Notes: a model not told the origin generated them from the sequence alone. DNA of 48,644 bases from Bdellovibrio sp. ZAP7 (GCA_945874535.1 CAMCGZ010000019.1:1-48644), one strand, 5' to 3'; shown: positions 25,887-34,191, counted from the stretch's first letter. Made by a program: numbers and translations.

Positions 25887-27537
25887 GCAGAAGAAGTATA
25901 TTTTCGTGACCGGTGGGGTGCTTTCGAGCATCGGAAAAGGGATCGCTGCAGCCTCACTGGGGATGCTCCTCGAGCAGCGAGGCATCAAGGTCACCATGGT
26001 CAAGATGGATCCTTACCTCAATGTCGATCCCGGGACCATGAGTCCTTTCCAGCATGGCGAGGTCTTTGTTCTCGATGACGGCACCGAAACCGATCTCGAT
26101 CTCGGCCACTATCAACGTTATGTCCAGAGTGCGACCTTCACTCGCAAGAACAGTTTCACCGCGGGTCGGGTGTACGAGGCGGTGATCCGTCGCGAACGCG
26201 AGGGCGGATATCTCGGCAAGACCGTGCAGGTGATTCCTCACGTGACCGATCAGATCAAGGCCAATATCCGTGCCGCCATGGAAGACGCCGATCTGGGCAT
26301 CATCGAAGTGGGAGGCACGGTCGGGGATATCGAAGGCCTGCCCTTTCTCGAGGCGATCCGCCAGATCAAACATGAAGAGGGGGCACAGAACGTCCTGTTC
26401 GCTCACCTGACTCTGGTTCCTTACATCGCTGCAGCCAAGGAACTGAAAACCAAGCCCACCCAACACAGTGTGAAGGAACTGCGGGAGATCGGTATCCAAC
26501 CGGACATTTTGATTTGCCGGACGGATCGTGCCCTCGAGCGGGATATCAAGGACAAAATCGGCCTGTTTTGCAATGTGCCGGGCGACTCTGTGTTCAGCGC
26601 CCGGGATGCCGAGAGTATTTATGATGTGCCGCTTTTGTTGGCGGAGGAGGGGCTTGACGACAAAGTGCTCGAGAAGCTCGGCATCTGGACCGGCCGCCCG
26701 GATCTCTCCCGGTGGAAGGCGATGGTGGAGGCGATTCACAAGCCGAAGCACGAGGTCCGTATCGGGATCGTGGGCAAATACACCGATTGGGCCGATACCT
26801 ACAAATCGATTTCCGAGTCCCTCGTCCACGGAGGCGTCGCCAATCAGGCCAAGGTACTTCCTGTTTATATCGACAGTGAGAAGCTCGAGAGCGGAGATCT
26901 TTCCGAACTCGCAACGGTGAGCGGGATCCTCGTGCCCGGTGGGTTCGGCGAGAGAGGCATCGAAGGTAAGATCAAGGCGATCGAATATGCCCGGACACAG
27001 GAAATTCCTTTTTTCGGTATTTGTCTCGGCATGCAACTCGCCACCATCGAATTCGCACGCCATGTGTGCGGTCTCGAACAAGCCAATTCTGCCGAGTTCA
27101 AACCCGGCAGCGACCAAAACGTAATCGATCTCATGGATTCACAGAAGGCTGTAACCGATCTTGGCGGAACCATGCGCCTTGGGGCTTATCCCTGTGACGT
27201 CCTCCAGAAGCACAACGGAAAGACCACTCACGCTTATGGCGCCTACCAGAACGCCCGGATCTCCGAGCGCCATCGGCACCGCTTCGAAGTCTCGAATTCG
27301 TTCCGCCCCCGCCTGGAAGAGAACGGTCTCTTGGTGAGTGGCCGGTATCGCCACAGCACCGGTGAAGAATTGGTGGAGATGGTCGAACTCCCCGAGCACC
27401 CGTGGTTCCTCGGATGCCAGTTCCATCCCGAGTTGCTCTCACGGCCGTTGTCTCCACATCCACTTTTTGTCCAGTTCATCAAGGCCGCCTTGGTGGCCGC
27501 GAAAGGGACTCAAGCCCGTTTGAAAGGGATCAAGTAA
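25879..27537 (+). CDS. pyrG: CTP synthase
   Basis: The 552-residue protein has the amidoligase domain first ([15 protein letters not shown], then [29 protein letters not shown] and [11 protein letters not shown]). A class I glutamine amidotransferase domain follows, with nucleophile Cys382 in FFGICLGMQ and the His-Glu pair in CQFHPEL near the end. It converts UTP to CTP using glutamine or ammonia. The chosen start, ATG 25879, has AGGGAGA at 25868-25874 and begins at the normal N-terminus; the longer in-frame reading to 25828 lies in kdsB. The kdsA ATG follows the stop with zero spacer. Confidence 0.98.
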   Translation: MAKQKKYIFVTGGVLSSIGKGIAAASLGMLLEQRGIKVTMVKMDPYLNVDPGTMSPFQHGEVFVLDDGTETDLDLGHYQRYVQSATFTRKNSFTAGRVYEAVIRREREGGYLGKTVQVIPHVTDQIKANIRAAMEDADLGIIEVGGTVGDIEGLPFLEAIRQIKHEEGAQNVLFAHLTLVPYIAAAKELKTKPTQHSVKELREIGIQPDILICRTDRALERDIKDKIGLFCNVPGDSVFSARDAESIYDVPLLLAEEGLDDKVLEKLGIWTGRPDLSRWKAMVEAIHKPKHEVRIGIVGKYTDWADTYKSISESLVHGGVANQAKVLPVYIDSEKLESGDLSELATVSGILVPGGFGERGIEGKIKAIEYARTQEIPFFGICLGMQLATIEFARHVCGLEQANSAEFKPGSDQNVIDLMDSQKAVTDLGGTMRLGAYPCDVLQKHNGKTTHAYGAYQNARISERHRHRFEVSNSFRPRLEENGLLVSGRYRHSTGEELVEMVELPEHPWFLGCQFHPELLSRPLSPHPLFVQFIKAALVAAKGTQARLKGIK

Positions 27538-28398
27538 ATGTTGCACACATCTGTTCCTCCGATGACTCTGATTGCCGGTCCTTGTGTGATCGAAGATGAA
27601 GGTCTCGTCATGGAGATCGCCACCGAACTGAAGCGCCAGTTGCATGGAATGCCGGTGCAACTCTTCTTCAAGGCATCTTTCGACAAGGCAAACCGCTCCT
27701 CCATCGACGGGTTCCGGGGTCCGGGGATGGTGGAAGGACTGAAGATTCTCGGTAAAGTGAAAGAAAAAACCGGATTGCCGGTCGTGACAGACATCCACAC
27801 GCCAGATCAGGCTGAAGAAGTCGCCAAGATCGTCGATTTTTTACAGATCCCGGCTTTTCTTTGCCGGCAAACCGATCTGATTGTCTCAGTGACCGAGGCG
27901 GCCATCAAATGGAACCGCAAGCTCAATGTCAAGAAGGGGCAATTCCTGGCTCCCTGGGACACCAAAAACATTGTCGAGAAGGTCCGCGCGGTCGAGTCCA
28001 AACACGGCCCAAAAAAAGTGGATCTCCATCTGACAGAGCGTGGGAACAGCTTCGGTTACAACTCACTGGTGGTCGATATGTCGTCTTTTCAGACGATGAG
28101 TAAGTTCGGAGTCCCGACCATCTACGACGCCACTCATTCGATTCAGAGTCCCGGGGGTGGTCCGGGCGGTAAGTCAACCGGCGGAAGACGGGAGATTCTC
28201 GAGGTCCTCGCCCGCGCCGCCTTCGCGGCGGGTGCAGACGGTCTTTTCATGGAGTGCCATCCCCGTCCCGAACTCGCCAAGAGTGACGGTCCGAATGCAT
28301 TCTACCTCGAGCATGTCGGAGAGTTCATCCGGCAGATCCTCGAATTCCGGAAGCTCGCCAAAACCTTTCCGAAACTCCTTCCCGAGACCCGCGCATGA
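27538..28398 (+). CDS. kdsA: 3-deoxy-8-phosphooctulonate synthase (metal-dependent type)
   Basis: The 286-residue protein carries the KDO8P synthase signature: LIAGPC, LFFKASFDKANRSS, PVVTDIHTP, PAFLCRQTDL, KKGQFLAPWD and GPGGKSTGG-type loops. It condenses phosphoenolpyruvate with arabinose-5-phosphate. Residues Cys16, His200, Glu239 and Asp250 align with the four metal ligands known from the Aquifex enzyme (Cys11, His185, Glu222, Asp233). This enzyme should therefore be the metal-requiring class, in contrast to the E. coli type, which has Asn in place of the Cys. It sits directly behind pyrG and overlaps kdsC by 4 bases. The arabinose-phosphate isomerase gene (kdsD) is not in the window. Confidence 0.97.
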   Translation: MLHTSVPPMTLIAGPCVIEDEGLVMEIATELKRQLHGMPVQLFFKASFDKANRSSIDGFRGPGMVEGLKILGKVKEKTGLPVVTDIHTPDQAEEVAKIVDFLQIPAFLCRQTDLIVSVTEAAIKWNRKLNVKKGQFLAPWDTKNIVEKVRAVESKHGPKKVDLHLTERGNSFGYNSLVVDMSSFQTMSKFGVPTIYDATHSIQSPGGGPGGKSTGGRREILEVLARAAFAAGADGLFMECHPRPELAKSDGPNAFYLEHVGEFIRQILEFRKLAKTFPKLLPETRA

Positions 28399-28922
28399 AG
28401 CTTCTTTCGATCGATGAACAGGAGTTCCAGAAACGCCTCTCCCGGATTCGCCTCCTCTTGCTCGATGTCGATGGCGTTCTGACCGACGGAACGATCTTTC
28501 ATGTGCCCGGACAGGGGTGGACGCGGAGTTACAGCATTTATGATGGTTACGGAATCAAGTTGCTCCAAAAACTGGGCATTCCGGTGGGAATCATCAGCGG
28601 TGGGGCTTCGGAAGAGTTGAAGGAGCGGATCCGGTATCTCGGTATCCGACATGCGGTTCTCGGAAGCGAAGACAAGTTGGCCTCGCTCAAGCAATTGTCT
28701 GCCGAGACGGGAGTGCCTCCTGACTTGATTTGTTTCATGGGAGACGAACTGTTCGACATGCCTGCACTGAAAGAGGCCGGACTCGCCATCACGGTACCGG
28801 ATGCGATGCCTGAGGTGTTCGGGATTTCCCATGCGGTGACCTCCCGTGCAGGAGGAAAAGGAGCTGTTCGCGAAGTGATCGATCGAATCCGCCAAGCGGT
28901 TTCCGGAGCGGGTCGGGAGTGA
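28395..28922 (+). CDS. kdsC: 3-deoxy-manno-octulosonate-8-phosphatase
   Basis: The 175-residue HAD-family protein has motif I LLLLDVDGVLTDG (Asp24 nucleophile, Asp26 acid/base), the KdsC-specific IYDGYGIKLL, motif II IISGG, a motif III Lys in EDKL, and motif IV MGDELFDMPAL. The last usually reads GDD.NDLP, so the second acidic residue here is Glu. It removes phosphate from KDO8P to give KDO, linking kdsA to kdsB. It is a C0-type HAD without a cap domain and acts as a tetramer in characterised members. It overlaps kdsA by ATGA and the next gene by GTGA. Confidence 0.95.
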   Translation: MKLLSIDEQEFQKRLSRIRLLLLDVDGVLTDGTIFHVPGQGWTRSYSIYDGYGIKLLQKLGIPVGIISGGASEELKERIRYLGIRHAVLGSEDKLASLKQLSAETGVPPDLICFMGDELFDMPALKEAGLAITVPDAMPEVFGISHAVTSRAGGKGAVREVIDRIRQAVSGAGRE

Positions 28923-29746
28923 ACGCTCTCCGGGTCCTCATTCTGATGCTCTTGGCCTCCTGTGGTCCGGGTCCCGGATGCATCCCACGTTTTGCGGATC
29001 TGAAAACGCAGTATCCGCACGTGATCTATCATGGACCACGTGAGCCCGGTGAGGTCGTTCTCAAGCGCTATCCACCCGAACACTGGGCATCCCTCGGTCA
29101 GATCGCACGCAAAGCCCAGGGCGCCATTCTGGTGTCCGAAGATTGGGCGTTTTTCCAGCATCAGGGTTTCGATGAAAAGCAGATCCGGGAGACCTTGAAA
29201 GACAGCCTGGAAGAAGGGCGCTTCACTCGCGGTGCCAGCACGATCACCCAACAGGTGGTTAAAAATGTTTACCTCAGTCATGAGCGGAGCCTGATCCGGA
29301 AAGCCCAGGAGCTCTGGTTGGCGTCCAAAATCGAAAAAGTGGTCGGTAAAAAAAGGATTCTCGAGGTGTACCTGAATATTGCAGAGATGGGAGACGGTCT
29401 ATTCGGGATCGGGCAGGCGAGCCGCAGGTACTTCGGCAAATCCCCCTCCGCTCTCAGTGCAAAAGAGGGTGCTTTCCTGGCCATGTTGCTACCTTCCCCC
29501 AAGAAATATGCCGTTTCCTTCCGCAAAAAAGAGCTGACCCCGTTCGCCCGCAGGAGAATCCGGGCCATTTTGAACAAGCTCGTTGCAGCGGGGTACCTCA
29601 CCCCTGAAGAGAGGGATCAGGAATGGCGGACGCCGCTCACATTCGAGGCCAAGGCTGATGTGAGTATTCCTGTTGAGGAAGACACTGACGAAGAGGTGGA
29701 AGATCCTGAAATCATGGATCAGGGTTTGCACTCCGGAAATTCTTGA
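28919..29746 (+). CDS. Monofunctional GT51 peptidoglycan glycosyltransferase, predicted lipoprotein
   Basis: The 275-residue protein has a GT51 domain: the catalytic Glu74 lies in SEDWAFFQHQGFD, with GASTITQQVVKN, the R-K-x-x-E segment RKAQELWLASKIEKV, KRILEVYLNIAEMGDGLFGI and YFGKSPSALSAKEGAFLAMLLP. It polymerises lipid II but has no transpeptidase domain, like MtgA. The N-terminus is unusual. Instead of a plain membrane anchor it reads LILMLLASCGPG, a good lipobox (L-A-S-C) with the Cys near residue 15, so it may be a lipoprotein. It starts with GTG overlapping the kdsC stop. A very acidic C-terminal tail (about 240-265) is extra. The transpeptidase gene downstream could provide the cross-linking partner. 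Confidence 0.9.
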   Translation: MNALRVLILMLLASCGPGPGCIPRFADLKTQYPHVIYHGPREPGEVVLKRYPPEHWASLGQIARKAQGAILVSEDWAFFQHQGFDEKQIRETLKDSLEEGRFTRGASTITQQVVKNVYLSHERSLIRKAQELWLASKIEKVVGKKRILEVYLNIAEMGDGLFGIGQASRRYFGKSPSALSAKEGAFLAMLLPSPKKYAVSFRKKELTPFARRRIRAILNKLVAAGYLTPEERDQEWRTPLTFEAKADVSIPVEEDTDEEVEDPEIMDQGLHSGNS

Positions 29747-31050
29747 GTCACAATGGAGACATGCGGCACGTTGACAACGGATCTGTCAATTTTCAAACGC
29801 GGTCGACTGGAATCGTTAAGCTCACGCTGATTCTGGCATTCTTGGGGATGATTTTCCTCGGGGGCTGGTACTTCGGGGCTCGGATCGGTCGAAGCGGAAT
29901 GAGTATCGAGCGAACCGGGGAGCAAGCCCTTCTCACCAAAGGCGAGCTCCGTTCCCGTTTGGCTCAAGTCGGTTCCGGCCAGGAGATTTTTGAATTCAAA
30001 CAGAATGAAGTCACGCTTCCGGGCATTGCCGAGCCCGTCATCCTGGATTACGCCTTCGACCCGAGCCTCCAAGCCATGGCTGAGGATCTCCTCGGGAAGT
30101 ACCGTCCGGACCTTGGAGTGATGGTGGCAATGGACGCCTCGACGGGACGGGTATTGGCCATGGCATCGTCCAATAAATCTTTCGAAATCGAAGGTAATCC
30201 TGCGATTCAAACGACTTTTCCGTCCGCATCCGTCTTCAAGGTGGTGACCGCCGCTGCTGCGATCGAACAACAAAAGGCCAATCCCCATACCCTGATTGCT
30301 TATGCGGGGCGGGATCACACGCTTTACAAGTCTCAGGTCCTGAAAGAAAAAGTTTCGGGCTGGAGGCGGATTTCCTCGCTGAAAGAGGCATTCGGGAAAT
30401 CGATCAACACCGTGTTCGGTCGATTGGCGGTATTCAATATCGGCAAAGAACCACTCCGGGCTTTCTCCAATCGTTTCGGTTACAACGAACAGATCGAGTC
30501 CGAGTTTCCTGTGGAGCTCTCACACTCGGCCAATCCCGGCGATTCTTTCGAACTGGCTGAAATGGCTTCGGGTTATACGCAGGACAATGTGATGACTCCA
30601 CTCCACGGGGCGATGATTGCTGCGGCCGTCGCCAATGATGGAGTCATGATGCAGCCCTATTTCCTGAATGCGGCCTACCTGAAGTCCGGGAAAACGATTT
30701 ACCGATCGGAGCCCGCCCCCCAGGTGAATACGGTGACTCCAGAGACAGCGAAAGAATTGAGAACTCTGATGGCTGAAACGGTCATGAACGGGACCTCCAA
30801 GAAGGCATTCCGCGGGTTTTTCCGGGGGCGCTTCAGTGAGCTTCAGGTGGGCGGGAAAACCGGGCACCTCACCGACCGGAACTTCAAGGGCCGGGTGGAT
30901 TGGTTTGTGGGCTTTGCCCAGGCTCACGGACGCAAAATCGCGGTTTCGGTGATGACCATGCATAAAAAATACTGGACCGTGAAGTCATCCTATCTGGCCA
31001 GGCGGACCTTTGAGACCGCCTTCAGTCAGAAAAAAGTGGCTGAACGCTGA
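29743..31050 (+). CDS. Penicillin-binding transpeptidase, short form
   Basis: The 435-residue protein has one N-terminal membrane helix (about 27-46) and a transpeptidase domain (about 105-430). The domain has SxxK at Ser163/Lys166 (SVFK), SxN in GKSINTVFG, and KTG in VGGKTGHLTD. It lacks the long dimerisation domain of PBP2/PBP3 and any glycosyltransferase domain, so it is a minimal class B-like protein similar to the transpeptidase half of PBP A-type proteins. It should cross-link murein and could act with the GT51 protein encoded just upstream. The start is uncertain: TTG 29743 overlaps the previous stop, whereas ATG 29761 has GGAG only two bases before it. It is the last gene of the kds operon; a hairpin (31057-31088) lies behind it. 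Confidence 0.9.
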   Translation: MSHNGDMRHVDNGSVNFQTRSTGIVKLTLILAFLGMIFLGGWYFGARIGRSGMSIERTGEQALLTKGELRSRLAQVGSGQEIFEFKQNEVTLPGIAEPVILDYAFDPSLQAMAEDLLGKYRPDLGVMVAMDASTGRVLAMASSNKSFEIEGNPAIQTTFPSASVFKVVTAAAAIEQQKANPHTLIAYAGRDHTLYKSQVLKEKVSGWRRISSLKEAFGKSINTVFGRLAVFNIGKEPLRAFSNRFGYNEQIESEFPVELSHSANPGDSFELAEMASGYTQDNVMTPLHGAMIAAAVANDGVMMQPYFLNAAYLKSGKTIYRSEPAPQVNTVTPETAKELRTLMAETVMNGTSKKAFRGFFRGRFSELQVGGKTGHLTDRNFKGRVDWFVGFAQAHGRKIAVSVMTMHKKYWTVKSSYLARRTFETAFSQKKVAER

Positions 31051-31056
31051 TTTTGT

Positions 31057-31088
31057 AAAGCCCATTCATTTCAGGGCTTTGGCCCTGA
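31057..31088. other. Overlapping alternative hairpins downstream of the transpeptidase gene
   Basis: AAAGCCC (31057-31063) can pair with GGGCTTT (31074-31080). Alternatively TCAGGGC (31071-31077) pairs with GCCCTGA (31082-31088). The two hairpins share bases and exclude each other. No T-run follows on either strand, so a standard intrinsic terminator is unlikely; the region lies upstream of the isc promoter. Confidence 0.4.
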
Positions 31089-31102
31089 TGTAGCGGAAGG
31101 GT

Positions 31103-31131
31103 TTGAAATCCATACAAAAAAGTAGTATTTT
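31103..31131 (+). promoter_or_regulatory. Candidate promoter of the iscS-iscA-ferredoxin genes
   Basis: TTGAAA (31103-31108), a 17-base A-rich spacer and TATTTT (31126-31131) form a good sigma-70-type promoter. The transcription start near 31138 would leave about 12 bases before the iscS ATG at 31150, with no clear Shine-Dalgarno in them. No IscR-like box was recognised. Confidence 0.65.
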
Positions 31132-31149
31132 CATTGCCGAAAGACTTCC

Positions 31150-32346
31150 ATGATTTATCTCGACGGCCATTCCACAACTCCCTTGGCGCCCGAAGTGTTC
31201 GAGGCGATGAAGCCCTATTTCCTGGAACGATTCGGTAATGCATCTCAAGGCTTGCACCGTTACAACTGGGAGGCTCGGGCGGGAGTCGATCAGGCAAGAG
31301 AACGGGTCGCGAGCGCTCTGGGAGTCCGTGAGAGGGAAATCGTCTTCACCAGCGGAGCCACCGAAGCCAATCATCTGGCTTTGCTCGGCTCGGTGCCCGC
31401 CCTACTGGCGTCCGGCAAAAAAAGAATCCTCTCGATCCGAATCGAGCACGCTTCGGTTCTCGGGGCCCTCGAGCTGATGGAAGAACGGGGTTGCCGGGTA
31501 GATTGGATCCGGACGGATGGTGCCGGCCGGGTTGATTTCGAACACCTTCGTTCTCTGATGAGCGACGATGTGGGCTTGGTTTCGGTGGCGTTGGCCAACC
31601 ATGAGATCGGAACCCTTCAGGATTTGAAACGTATTTCCGATCTTGCGAGAGCTCATGGTTCCCGGGTCCATACCGATGCGGTCCAGGCTTTTGGGAAGGT
31701 CCGCTTCACGGCTGATTCCATCGGGGCCGATTTAGTCACGATCAGTTCGCACAAGATCCGAGGACCTAAAGGTATCGGAGCCCTTTATGTCCGGAGGAAG
31801 AACCCGCGGATCGAGCTCGAGCCCCTCTATCTCGGAGGAGGGCAGGAGCGCGGACTCCGTCCCGGCACTCCGGATACCCCCGCCATTGTGGGATTCGGCT
31901 TGGCCGCTGAGTTGTCCGTTCAAAACCTGGATCGGGAGGTCGAGCGCTTGAGTCGCCTCCGCGATCGTCTTTGGTTCCACTTGTCAGGTTCGATCGATGG
32001 ATGGGTCCGGAACAGTCCTCCGGACGGACTTCCCAACAATCTCAATCTCTCGATCGAGGGCGTGGACGGTGCAGCACTTTTTGGAAGACTGAAACAGGTT
32101 GCGGTCAGCAATGCCTCGGCCTGTTTGAATGGAGTTCAGGATTACTCACAGGTTTTGACCGAGCTCGGAGTCGGCCGGGACCTTGCCCGGGCCACGATGA
32201 GGTTCGGCCTGGGAACATGGAACACCGAGACCGAGATCGACGCGGCTGCCACCGAGATTGTCGAAGTGGTCCGTGACCTGAGAACCATGGAACGTCGATT
32301 TGCCGAACAGACAGGAACTTTTTCAATGAACGGAGAAAAACTATGA
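31150..32346 (+). CDS. iscS: Cysteine desulfurase (IscS/NifS family)
   Basis: The 398-residue aminotransferase class V protein begins IYLDGHSTTPLAPEV and has FTSGATEANHLAL. The PLP-binding Lys202 is in SSHKIRGPKG, and the sulfur-accepting Cys325 is in SNASACLNG. Family knowledge: it takes sulfur from cysteine, forming a persulfide that is handed to Fe-S scaffolds. The long Cys-bearing loop without the deletion seen in SufS supports the IscS/NifS group. It starts the three-gene set iscS-iscA-ferredoxin and overlaps iscA by ATGA (32343-32346). No iscU, hscA/B or iscR gene is adjacent, so the scaffold must be encoded elsewhere. The symbol is by family and not by proven orthology. Confidence 0.93.
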   Translation: MIYLDGHSTTPLAPEVFEAMKPYFLERFGNASQGLHRYNWEARAGVDQARERVASALGVREREIVFTSGATEANHLALLGSVPALLASGKKRILSIRIEHASVLGALELMEERGCRVDWIRTDGAGRVDFEHLRSLMSDDVGLVSVALANHEIGTLQDLKRISDLARAHGSRVHTDAVQAFGKVRFTADSIGADLVTISSHKIRGPKGIGALYVRRKNPRIELEPLYLGGGQERGLRPGTPDTPAIVGFGLAAELSVQNLDREVERLSRLRDRLWFHLSGSIDGWVRNSPPDGLPNNLNLSIEGVDGAALFGRLKQVAVSNASACLNGVQDYSQVLTELGVGRDLARATMRFGLGTWNTETEIDAAATEIVEVVRDLRTMERRFAEQTGTFSMNGEKL

Positions 32347-32672
32347 TCACCATGACCCAACAAGCCATCCAGGAGATCAAAAGGATTCGTGAAGCCGATG
32401 TATCCCAGAACTCTGCTCACCTGAGAGTGCGTGTAGTAGGCGGTGGCTGTTCCGGGATGAGTTACAAACTCGACTTCGAAACCGTGCCTCCAGTCGGGTC
32501 GGATCGGATTTTCGAACAGGAGGGTGTGGCACTTGTGATCGACCAGAAGTCCCTCTTGTACCTGAGCGGGACTGAGCTCGACTTTTCGGGTGGACTGAAC
32601 GGAAAGGGTTTTGTATTCAGTAACCCGAACGCCAAACGGACCTGCGGTTGCGGGTCCAGTTTTTCCACCTGA
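32343..32672 (+). CDS. A-type iron-sulfur carrier protein (IscA/ErpA/SufA family)
   Basis: The 109-residue protein has the full A-type carrier motif: Cys36 in GGGCSGM and the C-terminal Cys101-Gly-Cys103 pair (CGCGSSF). These three cysteines bind a Fe-S cluster or iron between subunits. It delivers clusters to target proteins after assembly. Whether it is IscA, SufA or ErpA cannot be decided from the sequence; the neighbours iscS and an adrenodoxin-type ferredoxin favour an Isc-like context. Its start overlaps the iscS stop and the ferredoxin gene follows 14 bases after its stop. Confidence 0.95.
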   Translation: MITMTQQAIQEIKRIREADVSQNSAHLRVRVVGGGCSGMSYKLDFETVPPVGSDRIFEQEGVALVIDQKSLLYLSGTELDFSGGLNGKGFVFSNPNAKRTCGCGSSFST

Positions 32673-32686
32673 AGAGGAAGAATCCC

Positions 32687-32980
32687 ATGCCCAAGATCAA
32701 GTTCATGCCCTCCGGAATTGAAGTTCAAGCGAGGGACGGGGAAGCCCTGCTCGATATCGCCCTGGCGAATGATGTTTCCATTCAGCACGCCTGCGGCGGC
32801 TTCTGTGCCTGCACCACTTGCCACTGTGAAATCCTCGAAGGTGAATCGAATCTTCTTCCACCCGATGAGGACGAGCTTGAGCGTCTCGGAGTACTCGATC
32901 AGCGCACGCCTCGCTCCCGGTTGGCCTGTCAGTCCAAGGTGAAGGGTGATGTGACCGTTCGCGTAGTCAACCCTGAGTAG
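32687..32980 (+). CDS. fdx: Adrenodoxin-type 2Fe-2S ferredoxin
   Basis: The 97-residue protein holds the cysteine pattern C-x5-C-x2-C...C as Cys36, Cys42, Cys45 and Cys81, the spacing of adrenodoxin/Isc ferredoxins. Two extra cysteines (40 and 47) fall within the loop. It supplies electrons for cluster assembly on the Isc scaffold. Start ATG 32687 is fixed by AGAGGAAG at 32673-32680, six bases before it; the in-frame extension to 32648 is the end of the carrier gene. Its 3' end overlaps the convergent serpin gene by 14 bases, so no terminator separates them. Confidence 0.94.
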   Translation: MPKIKFMPSGIEVQARDGEALLDIALANDVSIQHACGGFCACTTCHCEILEGESNLLPPDEDELERLGVLDQRTPRSRLACQSKVKGDVTVRVVNPE

Positions 32981-34172
32981 GGTCGAAGACTTTTCCGATG
33001 AAGTAGATTTCTCCGCTTTCGGGATTCATGAGCAAGTAGACAAAGGGCTCATCCGCGTAAAATGGAACCGCAGAGCCCTCAAACAGGGCTGAGCGTTCGA
33101 GAGTTACCGCTGTTGCGGCAGCCGCTTCAGTTCCTTCTTCCCGGACATCGACTGAGATGGCCTGGATCACCTCGGTTGCGGTCAAATCACCTGACTTGAG
33201 GACCTTTGGAAAAGCCCCTTTCGCAAAGAGGTCTCCAAATCCGGCGGTTTTCATCAGGGGTTGGAGACTTTTTTTCAAGCTCACCGAGAATCGCGGCAGC
33301 ACCAGATCCACCTGACGGTCTTTCCATTTCCCCTTCATTTCCTTCAGGGAGTCGGACCCGATCCGTTCTTCGGTGGAGGTCAGGTCGAAGCGCTTCTTCG
33401 GCAGACCGATCAGCATCACCAATGGGGTGTCGAGGTAGGGCAATTCGACCCAGCGGGAAACCTGGTCTTCCTGATACCGGAACCTGGCCTTCTGTTGCAT
33501 CAGCGGCACCACTTTTGAGGCATGGGGAGACGGTTGGAACCTTCCCTGGATCGTCCGTTCTTTAGCAAAAGGGCGGCTCCAGAGCGCCTTCAAGTAGAGA
33601 GTATTCAGAACCAATGCGGAAACGCCGGGCTTGAGCTGGTCCATCAATTGCTGAATCTTGCCGGAGGTCGCCTTTTCCACCCAGGCATTCAATTCCTTCA
33701 GCTGGAGCCGTTGAACTTCGGCACGGAGTGGGGTGATGCCTTTCTTGAAATCCGGGTGGATCTGCTTCGGATCCTTGAGCCAGACGGAATTGGTGATCGA
33801 AAACTCGAAACTCTTCTTGTTCTTCAGGGTTTCATCGAGGAGCAGGAACTCGGCGGATGCGATCGGGCTTGGAGTCTTGTTGATTCCGAACAGGGCCTCG
33901 ATCGAGGATTTCGCGTTCATCGAAGCGCCGGGATGCAGGAGCCCGAAGGCCAGCTTGAGGCTGAGCGGCGAGAGAGCCACATTCTTCGGATCCTTCGAGA
34001 GCAGCCGGTACAAATCGAACAAGGATTGAGAAGGCGCGACCACCTTGTTCCCGTCGGAATCGGCTGCAGAAAGAATCTCGGGAGCGGCCTTGGCAGCCGT
34101 TTCGGGAGTCCGGTTGCAGGAAATGAGGAAGGAACAGAGCAGAAGCGGGGCGCAAGCAATGGAGGGTTTCAT
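32967..34172 (-). CDS. Serpin-family protease inhibitor, predicted lipoprotein
   Basis: The 401-residue protein has a lipobox L-I-S-C ending at Cys19. A complete serpin fold follows: 'VALSPLSLKLAFGLLHPGA', 'NSVWLK', 'ALVLNTLYLKALWSRPF', 'WVELPYLDTPLVMLIGLPKK', and the terminal 'PFVYLLMNPESGEIYFIGKVFDP'. The reactive-loop hinge EEGTEAAAAT (345-354) is the consensus of inhibitory serpins, with small residues that allow loop insertion. By standard 17-residue spacing P1 would be Ser361, with Arg360 beside it; the loop after P1 is about four residues longer than in alpha-1-antitrypsin. So the target could be a trypsin-like or an elastase-like protease. It is the last gene of the long tdk-opp unit, 19 bases after oppC, with AGGAGG close to its ATG. 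Confidence 0.93.
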   Translation of the reverse strand: MKPSIACAPLLLCSFLISCNRTPETAAKAAPEILSAADSDGNKVVAPSQSLFDLYRLLSKDPKNVALSPLSLKLAFGLLHPGASMNAKSSIEALFGINKTPSPIASAEFLLLDETLKNKKSFEFSITNSVWLKDPKQIHPDFKKGITPLRAEVQRLQLKELNAWVEKATSGKIQQLMDQLKPGVSALVLNTLYLKALWSRPFAKERTIQGRFQPSPHASKVVPLMQQKARFRYQEDQVSRWVELPYLDTPLVMLIGLPKKRFDLTSTEERIGSDSLKEMKGKWKDRQVDLVLPRFSVSLKKSLQPLMKTAGFGDLFAKGAFPKVLKSGDLTATEVIQAISVDVREEGTEAAAATAVTLERSALFEGSAVPFYADEPFVYLLMNPESGEIYFIGKVFDPTQG

Positions 34173-34191
34173 GCCCTCCTAGAATAGCACG

